8,040 nt of DNA, taken from UBA9732 sp963606545. GTDB taxonomy: Bacteria > Spirochaetota > Spirochaetia > Sphaerochaetales > Sphaerochaetaceae. Shown one piece after another: positions 1 through 5,793 of the stretch. The stretch spans positions 1 through 8,040 of the forward strand of contig CAVCYP010000062.1 of NCBI GenBank assembly GCA_963606545.1, in the 5' to 3' direction. Position 1 is the first letter of the stretch. Every line of letters begins with the position of its first letter. Below the pieces are notes generated by a model. The model was not told the origin of the DNA. It made no database searches and worked only from the letters and a program-made list of their open reading frames with translations. The position numbers and the translations under genes were made by a program.

Positions 1-84
1 AAGACGTATTGTAACCGTTATAAAAGCGGAACAATGCTTGGGAATAAGGGGTGACACTAATACGAAGAGCGTTGCTTCTCTTGG

Positions 85-164
85 ACTTTTCTGCAGACTT
101 TTCTGCAGGCTCTTCCGCTGCCTTTTCTGCAGACTCTTCTGCTACCTTTTCTGCAGGCTCTTCT
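85..164 (-). repeat. In-frame 24-base tandem repeats encoding an octapeptide Glu/Ala/Lys linker
   Basis: On the minus strand the codons give EEPAEKVA, EESAEKAA and EEPAEKSA followed by EKSKRS: three imperfect 24-base units that keep the frame. The nine-base word GCAGAAAAG recurs four times. The block joins the small N-terminal domain to the start of the presumed barrel, so it probably forms a charged helical or extended linker in the periplasm. Copy number could vary between strains without breaking the frame. Confidence 0.7.
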
Positions 165-458
165 ACCGTATTAGTAGCACAGCCAGAAGCGGATCAATTT
201 ATGCCATCAAAGGAAGCTTGAACATAAAGAATATTCCCTTCCGAATCAGGAAAATTAGCAGAAGTAATGGTAGAATCTACAACTGTCCATCCATCTTCCT
301 TCTCAGCGTTAAGCTGATAGCGGAACCATTTAACTCTCTCGTCATGGCTATGCCACGCCCACTTTACGGTGCTGACAGCGCCAAAAGCAGGCATTAAGCA
401 TAACAATAGTAAAACGAGTAATAAAAGGGACTTACTTGATAGTGGCCTGAGGGGGATA

Positions 459-467
459 CCCCCCCCC
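459..467. repeat. Homopolymer C9 (G9 on the coding strand), candidate slippage tract
   Basis: Nine consecutive C on the plus strand, read as G9 (V-G-G-G) in the minus-strand surface-protein gene. It sits downstream of both candidate start codons (556 and 475) and upstream of the hydrophobic signal-peptide core, so gain or loss of one base would shift the frame before export. At nine bases, slipped-strand length change is plausible. Confidence 0.6.
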
Positions 468-556
468 ACGCACATGTCTGACCTAGTTTTAGAGACCAGA
501 GCCAGAGCTGACTTTAATCCTGAAGCTGTTGATACTATCCCTGTCTGTTTTTTCAA

Positions 557-828
557 TTTCTCACCACCAAGTACATTCTTAAGGGATATTCAGTGAGATT
601 GCAAGAGAAATAGTGGCAGGTTATGACATCTTTAACCAAACCTTTACCACATAAGGAGTTTTAACATGTTTTCTAGACAAAATCAGATTTTCTGTCAAGC
701 TTCACAAGCCCAGAGACCACATTATCAAGCGATTAAAAACGACACTTTAGACTATGTTATTGATTGTTATTCCCTCAATTCAGTATTACCATATTTACAT
801 CTGCTAAAGGCACAAAGAAGGAGTTTTT
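557..828. other. Divergent intergenic region between the surface-protein gene and the nucleotidase gene
   Basis: This 272-base AT-rich gap must hold promoters for both diverging genes. One weak sigma70-like candidate on the plus strand is TTGATT (760-765), an 18-base spacer and TATTAC (784-789), about 40 bases before the nucleotidase start; the match is poor. Two ribosome-binding-like AAGGAG sites occur, at 654-659 before ATG 666 and just before ATG 829. Only the second leads into a convincing protein. I see no tRNA, riboswitch or strong hairpin here. Confidence 0.4.
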
Positions 829-2673
829 ATGCACAGAAGCAAAATCAAAGTCATTTTTGTTCTTATTGCAATGCTACTCAGTGTTACAATGCTGTTTGCA
901 CAGTCTGTTACTGAAGCTGCAACTGAACCAGTTTCAGAAAAAGAAACTGTGGTTCTTCCAGAGGAAGTTACCATTCAGATTCTCTTTACATCGGATGTTC
1001 ACGGTGCAATTGTAGACAGCCAGTACAGTAAGGGAGATGCTTATAGCATTTCTGGCTCAGGACTTTCTAGACTCAGCACTGCTCTTAAGGAAAGAAGAGC
1101 GCTCTATCCAAACACAATTACTTTGGATAATGGCGACACCATTCAGGGAACTCCGTTCACCTATTATTACGCCTTCTTCAACCAAGACGTTGAAGATCCT
1201 ACCATGAAGGCTCTTGGAATTCTGGGCTATGATGCTTGGAACTGGGGCAACCACGAGTTCAACTACGGTATGGAGATTCTGAACAAACAGGTTGCAGATG
1301 CCCAGAACGAGGGCATTGAGGTTATCACTGCTAACTTTGTTAAGAGCGGAAGCGATACCTATGAGCCTTACTGCAGTGCTTATATTGTTAGAACTTTTGA
1401 CGGGGTCAAAGTTGGTGTCATTGGAATGGATACTCCTAATATTCCTACTTGGGACAAACCTGCAAACTGGGAAGGGATTGATTTTAAGACCTTTGTAGAC
1501 TGCTGGAACCACTATGCAGAAATCCTCAAAAACGAGGAAGGCTGTGACATTGTTGTGGCTGCTTGCCACTCTGGACGTGGTACAAGTGGCGGAAATCTTG
1601 TTGATGCAGACCAGATTGCAAACTACAACGGAGATGGCCTGTATTATGAGAACAGTTATGAAAACCAGATAGCCTGTCTCATTGAGAATTCAAGAGGCAT
1701 CGATCTAGTGTTAGGCGGGCATACGCACGAGACTGGCACTTACGCGTTCAAGAATCTGGACGGCGTGGAGGTTCCGGTTATTCACTGCGGGACAAAGGCT
1801 CAGGGGCTGGGTACGGCGGTTATCACTTACAGCAACGTAGAGAAGAAGATTACCAGTGTGGAGCTTGAGGTCGTAGAGACTAAAAAGGCTGACGTGGACC
1901 AGGACTTTGTTGCCCAGATGAGCGCCTACGAGGAAGAAGTCTGGACCAACTACCTGGATAACGTCATTGGTACTGCTTCAAGCGATTTCTCCGCTCCGGG
2001 CAATATGACTGAAGCAAACGCCTTCCTTGACCTTATCAACACGGTACAGCTTGAGGCTATCCCTGAAGAAATTGGTGCTCAGATGTCTATCTCCGCTCCT
2101 CTTAATAATAACAGTGGCGCGGTCATCCCTGCTGGCGATATCAAGCTTGGCCTTCTGTTCCAGCTCTACCAGTATGAGAACTGGCTCTACTGCATAGACA
2201 TGACTGGCGCAGAAATCAAGGCATGGCTTGAATTTGCTGCTACAAAGTATGAAGTCAAAGACGGCGCAGTTGTTCGTGGTGGCGGTATGTACTGCGATAC
2301 TCTCTACGGAGATGGCGTCTCCTACGAAATCTATCTTGGCAACCCAGAAGGCGACAGGGTCAGAAATATCACCTACCTTTCACAGCCTCTGGATATGGAC
2401 GCTCACTACAAGGTTGTAATCAACAACTACAGATTCACTGGCGGCGGAAATTACATGAAGGCTGTCGCCGATTTCCTTGGCAAAGACAGTTTTGCTGGTG
2501 ACGAGAGCCGTGTCTACTATTCCACTCAGTATGACATGGAACAGGGTGAGGACCTTGGCCAGGTAAGAAATCTTCTTTCTGCTTATATTCAGAAGCAAGG
2601 GGTCATCAACCCAACTGTCACGGGAAACTTCACGGTTCATACTACGGCTTATACTACTGCATCTGAGAATTAA
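829..2673 (+). CDS. Exported bifunctional metallophosphatase, CpdB/UshA-type (2',3'-cyclic-nucleotide phosphodiesterase / nucleotidase)
   Basis: A 614-residue protein starting at ATG 829 behind a strong AAGGAG site. A signal peptide (hydrophobic residues 7-23, likely cut after FA at 24, no lipobox Cys) sends it to the periplasm. The N-terminal calcineurin-like metallophosphatase domain has all the expected metal and catalytic motifs in order: SDVHG (55-59), DNGD (100-103), GNHEF (140-144), CHSG (246-249) and GGHTH (296-300). The C-terminal half (about 375-600) is a 5'-nucleotidase substrate domain with YENWLYCIDMTGAEIKAWLE (449-468) and NNYRFTGGGNY (532-542). Spacing and wording of these motifs resemble CpdB more than UshA, but substrate choice (2',3'-cyclic nucleotides, 3'- or 5'-nucleotides) cannot be read from sequence. 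The family releases inorganic phosphate and nucleosides for uptake. It is intact, of usual length, and monocistronic by its own terminator. Confidence 0.92.
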   Translation: MHRSKIKVIFVLIAMLLSVTMLFAQSVTEAATEPVSEKETVVLPEEVTIQILFTSDVHGAIVDSQYSKGDAYSISGSGLSRLSTALKERRALYPNTITLDNGDTIQGTPFTYYYAFFNQDVEDPTMKALGILGYDAWNWGNHEFNYGMEILNKQVADAQNEGIEVITANFVKSGSDTYEPYCSAYIVRTFDGVKVGVIGMDTPNIPTWDKPANWEGIDFKTFVDCWNHYAEILKNEEGCDIVVAACHSGRGTSGGNLVDADQIANYNGDGLYYENSYENQIACLIENSRGIDLVLGGHTHETGTYAFKNLDGVEVPVIHCGTKAQGLGTAVITYSNVEKKITSVELEVVETKKADVDQDFVAQMSAYEEEVWTNYLDNVIGTASSDFSAPGNMTEANAFLDLINTVQLEAIPEEIGAQMSISAPLNNNSGAVIPAGDIKLGLLFQLYQYENWLYCIDMTGAEIKAWLEFAATKYEVKDGAVVRGGGMYCDTLYGDGVSYEIYLGNPEGDRVRNITYLSQPLDMDAHYKVVINNYRFTGGGNYMKAVADFLGKDSFAGDESRVYYSTQYDMEQGEDLGQVRNLLSAYIQKQGVINPTVTGNFTVHTTAYTTASEN

Positions 2674-2705
2674 GCTTTTGAATCTGAATTAATCTAAAGC
2701 ATAAG

Positions 2706-2746
2706 AGCCGGAGATTGCTTGATTTGAGTAATTTCCGGCTTTTTTT
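2706..2746 (+). terminator. Rho-independent terminator of the nucleotidase gene
   Basis: An 11-base-pair stem (2706-2716 with 2730-2740, GC-rich AGCCGG/CCGGCT base, one G-U pair) with a 13-base loop is followed by a run of seven T (2740-2746). It lies 33 bases after the nucleotidase stop codon. Confidence 0.88.
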
Positions 2747-2765
2747 GAACCCTCCAACACCATTC

Positions 2766-2832
2766 CCTACCGGTTTTTCCCAAAACCCGGCTTTTGGGTA
2801 GAAGTTTCCCCGTTTTTCAAAAATCCGGTAGG
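2766..2832. repeat. Large imperfect palindrome with a nested hairpin in the nucleotidase-EIIC gap
   Basis: CCTACCGG plus TTTTT (2766-2778) pairs with AAAAA plus CCGGTAGG (2819-2832), giving 13 base pairs with one bulged T at 2824. Inside it, CCCAAAA (2779-2785) pairs with TTTTGGG (2792-2798) around a six-base loop. No T run follows, so it is not a standard terminator. It could be a dispersed palindromic repeat or a structured 5' leader of the EIIC transcript. Only one copy is visible here. Confidence 0.55.
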
Positions 2833-2985
2833 AGAAATAGCCAACGCTTCTGCAAAAAGTTTCCCAAATGGGAAAATTCTTGACCAAAATAATTTAATTG
2901 TGGTTAACTTTTAGTGGAGGCCTGCTTCTAAGACACTCTTACAAGTTGTTCTGTCATCCAAATCCCAAAACATTTTTATTTTTAT

Positions 2986-2990
2986 GAGGT
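2986..2990 (+). promoter_or_regulatory. Ribosome-binding site that decides the EIIC start
   Basis: GAGGT lies five bases before ATG 2996. The in-frame ATG at 2984 overlaps this motif and has only AT-rich sequence upstream, so 2996 is the better start and the protein is 343 rather than 347 residues. Confidence 0.65.
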
Positions 2991-2995
2991 TTTAT

Positions 2996-4027
2996 ATGGC
3001 TAAAGAGAACAAGAGTAGTCGTATAGGAGAAACCATTGTCAACATTCTCAACGGAATGGCACAGGGGCTGTTTTCTTCTTTAATTATCGGGCTAATTATC
3101 AAGCAAATTGGGCATTATTTGGGCATATCGCTTGTTGAGAATTTTGGGCAGATTGCGCAGTATTTGACAGGTCCGGCCATTGGAATTGGAGTTGCGCTTT
3201 CCATTGGGGCGCCAAATTTGGCTATCTTTGCCTGTGCCGTGTGTGGCGCGGTTGGGGCTGGGACCATAGTTTTAGGGGAAGGGGCGACCTTTGTAAAACT
3301 TGTAGCGGGAGAGCCGTTGGGCGCCTGTATTGCGGCCATTGCTGGGGCCTATGCGGGGAAGTTTATTAAAGGTAAAACGCATGTGGATATTATTCTGGTG
3401 CCAATGGTTACAATAATTGTTGGTTCGCTGGTTGGAACCTTTATCTCCCCTGTTGTTAGCGCGCTTATGAATGCTCTTGGGGCGTTTGTGAATAAGCTTA
3501 CTACGCTGTATCCGCTTCCTATGGGTATTTTGGTTTCTGCCGTTGTTGGTATAATTTTGACCTTGCCAATTTCATCGGCGGCAATTTGTATTTCTTTGGG
3601 TCTTGATGGGCTTGCTGCTGGTGCGGCTTGCGCCGGTTGTTGTTGTCAAATGATTGGCTTTGCGGTTTCAAGTTATAGGGAAAATAAGATTGGCGGACTC
3701 ATAAGCCAAGGCCTTGGAACTTCAATGCTTCAGATTCCAAACATTTGGAAAAATTGGAAGATTTGGATTCCGCCCACGCTTGCATCTATGATTGTTGGCC
3801 CAATTTCCACCTGCGTTTTTAAGATGACAAATAATTCGGCCGGCGCTGGAATGGGTACAAGTGGCCTTGTTGGACAGTTCAATGCTGTTGCAGTGATGGG
3901 AAACTCCTGCTTATGGCAACTTGCAATTGTGCATTTCCTTCTGCCAGCTGCACTTTCGCTTATTATATCTGAATTTATGAGAAAGAAAGGCTATATTAAA
4001 GAAGGCGATATGCTACTTCAGGCTTGA
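2996..4027 (+). CDS. PTS sugar transporter membrane subunit IIC, stand-alone (PTS_EIIC_2 type)
   Basis: A 343-residue, highly hydrophobic integral membrane protein with about eight to ten membrane segments (for example 22-36, 61-92, 107-124, 131-152, 175-200, 206-225, 256-275, 305-325). It reads as the PTS_EIIC_2 family throughout: TGPAIGIGVALSIGAPN (58-74), GEPLGA (105-110), QGLGTSMLQIPN (238-249), IWIPPTLAS (256-264), then GAGMGTSGLVGQ (283-294). A Cys-rich stretch CAGCCCQM occupies 212-219. EIIC proteins carry the sugar across the inner membrane, normally phosphorylated by partner IIA and IIB proteins. No IIA or IIB domain is fused and none is encoded in this window. The GH4 gene follows in the same direction after 88 bases with no terminator between, so the two are probably co-transcribed. 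The substrate is unknown. Codon choice is markedly G/T-rich compared with the next gene. Confidence 0.88.
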   Translation: MAKENKSSRIGETIVNILNGMAQGLFSSLIIGLIIKQIGHYLGISLVENFGQIAQYLTGPAIGIGVALSIGAPNLAIFACAVCGAVGAGTIVLGEGATFVKLVAGEPLGACIAAIAGAYAGKFIKGKTHVDIILVPMVTIIVGSLVGTFISPVVSALMNALGAFVNKLTTLYPLPMGILVSAVVGIILTLPISSAAICISLGLDGLAAGAACAGCCCQMIGFAVSSYRENKIGGLISQGLGTSMLQIPNIWKNWKIWIPPTLASMIVGPISTCVFKMTNNSAGAGMGTSGLVGQFNAVAVMGNSCLWQLAIVHFLLPAALSLIISEFMRKKGYIKEGDMLLQA

Positions 4028-4096
4028 GGGCTTGAGGGCGTTAAAGACTTGAAGGCCTCAACGCTAGAAAAGCTAAAAAAAGCTAGAAAAGCTAAA
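4022..4096 (+). repeat. Short tandem repeats in the EIIC-GH4 spacer
   Basis: CTTGAGGG occurs twice in tandem across the EIIC stop codon (4023-4038). GCTAGAAAAGCTAAA then occurs twice, at 4063-4077 and 4082-4096. These look like replication-slippage products. They lengthen the spacer before the GH4 ribosome-binding site (AAGGA at 4100-4104), which is rather far (11 bases) from ATG 4116. Confidence 0.65.
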
Positions 4097-4115
4097 CGCA
4101 AGGAAACAAGAAAAA

Positions 4116-5462
4116 ATGAAAGATATCAACATCACAATCATTGGTGGCGGTAGCAGGCTCTGGGCAATCTCCTTTATGAAAGATCTAACCCTGAACCAAG
4201 AGGCCCACGGCACCGTCACGCTTTACGATATAGACCTCAAAGCAGCGCAAAACAACGTGGAAGTTGGCACGCGCATGCTCCGGCTAAACGGCCAGGTGGG
4301 CCGGTTTAAGTATCGGACTGAAAAAGAGATAGAGAGAGCGTTGGAGGGTGCAGACCTAGTTATCATCGCAATAGAGCCGGGGCGGATTGAGTGCAGAAAA
4401 GCGGACCTACTGCTACCGGAGGAGTACGGGATACGACAGACGGTGGGCGACACGACGGGGCCTGGGGGACTAATCAGAGCACGCCGAGCGCTTCCACTGT
4501 TCTTTGAGTTCGCACGGGCAATAGAAAAGTGCTGTCCGGCGGCCTGGGTAATCAACTACACCAACCCCATGACGCTTTGCACGGCCGCCCTCTACAAGGC
4601 CTTCCCCGCCATCAAGGCGTTTGGGTGCTGCCACGAAGTCTTCCACGCGGAGGACAACCTGTGCCGCCTTGCAGAGAAAAAGTACGGCACGCTCCCCTCG
4701 CGCAGAGAGCTGGACGTGGACATCACCGGCGTCAACCACTTCACCTTCATCACGCACGCCTTCTGGGACGGCCACGACCTACTGAAAGCCATTGACGAGC
4801 TTGTACGCAATCCCGATACCTTTTGCGACCACACTGCACAGGCAGAAAAAAGAGCACGGGAAGAAAAGTGGTTTGATTGCGACAATCTTATAGCCTACAC
4901 CTTCTACAAACACTTTGGCGTTTTGGGCGCTGCCGGAGACAGACACCTTGCGGAGTTTGTTCCTTGGTTCCTTGCGGACGAAAAGTATCTCAACTCCTTG
5001 GGCGTCATAAGGACCCCCTACTCTTGGCGCGTAAAAACCGATGCAGAAAAGAAAGCTAAAATATTCACAGACGAAGAATTAAAAGCAAGCCCCAGCGGAG
5101 AAGAAGGGGTGGACATTATGATGGCGCTTCTTGGGGGTGGCAGTGCTGGGCTGAAGACCAACATGAACCTGCCAAACAGAGGCCAGATTTCATTTCTTCC
5201 GGAGGGAAGAATAGTAGAAAGCCTAGGCCTTATCACCCGCGACAGAGTAACACCACTAGTTTCTGCAAATCCTCCTCTTGCCGTTCAGAATCTCATAAGA
5301 CGCATCTCGGACGAACAAGAAATTGCCCTGAACGCAATTTGGGCCTCTGACGACAATCTTCTTTTCCAAGCCTTCCTCATGGACCCGCTTGTGAATCTTT
5401 CTGTTAATAAAGCCAGGGAACTTTTTGACAAAATGCTTTGGGAAGGAAGACTGCAGTATTAA
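4116..5462 (+). CDS. lplD: Glycoside hydrolase family 4, alpha-galacturonidase-like (CHEV motif, LplD type)
   Basis: A 448-residue cytoplasmic enzyme of full family length. Residues 5-40 form the NAD-binding Rossmann start (GGGSRLW at 10-16, acidic YDID at 37-40). Family landmarks follow: VGDTTGPGGLIRARRALP (110-127), WVINYTNP (144-151), CHEV (172-175), GVNHF (205-209), GDRHLAEF (274-281) and NLPNRGQI (351-358). GH4 enzymes use NAD and a divalent metal held by the Cys and His of these motifs, and cleave by oxidation, elimination and reduction. The residues after the metal Cys track specificity: CHS in alpha-galactosidases, CHG in alpha-glucuronidases, and CHEV in the alpha-galacturonidases described for Bacillus LplD. 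The sequence resembles LplD along its whole length as I remember it, so release of galacturonic acid from small uronides is the best guess, as in pectin use. It is probably in an operon with the EIIC gene just upstream. It differs from the phospho-glycosidases usual beside PTS genes. Confidence 0.87.
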   Translation: MKDINITIIGGGSRLWAISFMKDLTLNQEAHGTVTLYDIDLKAAQNNVEVGTRMLRLNGQVGRFKYRTEKEIERALEGADLVIIAIEPGRIECRKADLLLPEEYGIRQTVGDTTGPGGLIRARRALPLFFEFARAIEKCCPAAWVINYTNPMTLCTAALYKAFPAIKAFGCCHEVFHAEDNLCRLAEKKYGTLPSRRELDVDITGVNHFTFITHAFWDGHDLLKAIDELVRNPDTFCDHTAQAEKRAREEKWFDCDNLIAYTFYKHFGVLGAAGDRHLAEFVPWFLADEKYLNSLGVIRTPYSWRVKTDAEKKAKIFTDEELKASPSGEEGVDIMMALLGGGSAGLKTNMNLPNRGQISFLPEGRIVESLGLITRDRVTPLVSANPPLAVQNLIRRISDEQEIALNAIWASDDNLLFQAFLMDPLVNLSVNKARELFDKMLWEGRLQY

Positions 5463-5518
5463 AGAGATTATGAACAACTAAGAAATCTTCGTAGGTATTT
5501 TGGCTTCAGAACAAGAAG

Positions 5519-5552
5519 AAAAAGCCCTCCACCTTGAATAAAGGCAGAGGGC
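5519..5552 (-). terminator. Rho-independent terminator reading on the minus strand
   Basis: GCCCTC (5524-5529) pairs with GAGGGC (5547-5552), and an inner CCTT/AAGG stem closes a five-base loop. On the minus strand the stem is followed by TTTTT at 5523-5519. It would stop any GH13 transcript that passes the repeat and prevent antisense reading into the GH4 gene. Confidence 0.7.
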
Positions 5553-5692
5553 AATGAAAGTTAACAGGTTAAAGCAATTTGGGAGTTAAGTAAATTTTTA
5601 CCGAATTTTTACCAAAGAAGTTTCTACTTTTGGACAGAGAAATTTCCATTTCACACCTTCAACTTCTGAAGCCCTTTCTCCTTTCAGAAAAT

Positions 5693-5736
5693 AAAAAGTC
5701 ATCTTGAAAAGGTCATTTTTGACTCTTCAGGATGAC
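5693..5736 (-). terminator. Probable minus-strand terminator of the GH13 gene (unit 1 of repeat copy 1)
   Basis: On the minus strand the hairpin formed by 5736-5698 is followed directly by TTTTT (5697-5693), then ATTTT. The stem base is 11 pairs with one G-U. It is AT-rich for a terminator, but its position about 60 bases after the GH13 stop fits. Confidence 0.6.
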
Positions 5737-5750
5737 TTGTCATCTTTTTT
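5731..5750 (+). terminator. Possible weak plus-strand terminator inside repeat copy 1
   Basis: GATGAC (5731-5736) and GTCATC (5739-5744) form a short hairpin, equally drawn as a five-pair stem with a CTTG loop, followed by six T (5745-5750). It is the first hairpin-plus-T-run met by a plus-strand transcript leaving the GH4 gene, but it is short and AT-rich and competes with the two larger hairpins of the repeat. Confidence 0.35.
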
Positions 5751-5793
5751 GCTTAATTTTGGCCCCAAAAAGATGACAGTAGGTTGTCTTGCT

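Larger units (their letters stand above)
1..556 (-). pseudogene. Secreted/outer-membrane surface protein, 5' part, interrupted by an in-frame TGA; continues beyond the left edge
   Basis: The frame opens at TTG 556, preceded at 568-561 by GGTGGTGA, a good ribosome-binding match four bases away; ATG 475 is a second possible start. A leucine-rich hydrophobic segment ending MPAFGA (about residues 44-60 from the TTG) is a signal peptide. A roughly 60-residue domain rich in Trp and beta-type sequence follows (KWAWHSHDERVKWFRY, then DGWTVVDS). At 196-194 the codon after DGIN is TGA, but the same frame stays open for 64 more codons to the window edge: first an SASG segment, then three octapeptide repeats, then a stretch (RISVTPYSQALFRFY) that looks like the beginning of a beta-barrel. 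I recall this N-terminal domain from Treponema surface proteins, where the site reads DGINWS, so a TGG-to-TGA change is the simplest reading. A G9 tract (467-459) lies between both starts and the signal peptide. It is a probable pseudogene, but readthrough or a sequencing error cannot be excluded. The function is unknown. Confidence 0.6.
2674..2995. other. Intergenic region between nucleotidase and EIIC genes
   Basis: About 320 bases without a gene. In order it holds the nucleotidase terminator, the nested palindrome (2766-2832), a short perfect TTTCCC-AAAT-GGGAAA hairpin (2860-2875), and an AT-rich stretch that ends in the EIIC ribosome-binding site. A promoter for EIIC should lie in the last 120 bases, but I cannot name convincing -35 and -10 boxes. 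Confidence 0.5.
5693..5778 (-). repeat. Twin-hairpin repeat, copy 1 (3' of GH13)
   Basis: An 86-base element matching 7878-7963 at 82 of 86 positions with no gaps. It consists of two 39-base units, 5698-5736 and 5739-5777, each beginning GTCATC and ending GATGAC and separated by two bases. Unit 2 closes with a perfect 12-base-pair stem (5738-5749 with 5767-5778). Unit 1 folds into a long bulged hairpin with the inner stem GTCA/TGAC (5712-5715 with 5720-5723). The orientation is assigned because it lies just 3' of a minus-strand gene. Confidence 0.88.
5463..5793. other. Convergent intergenic region between GH4 and GH13 genes
   Basis: About 330 bases between two converging genes. It contains a minus-strand terminator (5519-5552), a short perfect CTTCA/TGAAG hairpin near 5660, and the 86-base twin-hairpin repeat copy 1 (5693-5778), which starts 16 bases beyond the GH13 stop codon. 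No open frame in it resembles a protein. The plus-strand GH4 transcript has no clear terminator of its own before the repeat. Confidence 0.6.

Noticed and set aside
38..397. Plus-strand frame with repeated CRLF units at the left edge
   Set aside because: It is the reverse-strand shadow of the octapeptide linker and surface-protein frame, which has a signal peptide and recognisable domain wording.
666..914. 82-codon frame with a good AAGGAG site before ATG 666, overlapping the nucleotidase start in another frame
   Set aside because: It runs out of frame through the nucleotidase signal peptide, has no recognisable domain and odd Cys/Gln/Tyr content; the ribosome-site resemblance is probably chance in AT-rich spacer.
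2654..2887. 77-codon minus-strand frame across the nucleotidase-EIIC gap
   Set aside because: It runs through the nucleotidase terminator and the nested palindrome; its sequence reflects those structures rather than a protein.
4470..4885. Several overlapping frames on both strands within the GH4 gene
   Set aside because: They are shadows in the GC-rich centre of GH4, where stop codons are rare; the GH4 frame carries all the family motifs.
5505..5520. Ten-base match between the GH4 downstream spacer (CAGAACAAGA) and the tRNA-Leu 3' end, as a possible attachment site
   Set aside because: Too short, does not extend into the T arm, and no integrase or phage gene is present.
5693..5778. Twin-hairpin repeat as a mini-CRISPR
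   Set aside because: There are only two hairpin units with no variable spacers, and the second copy repeats the whole element including the inner sequence.
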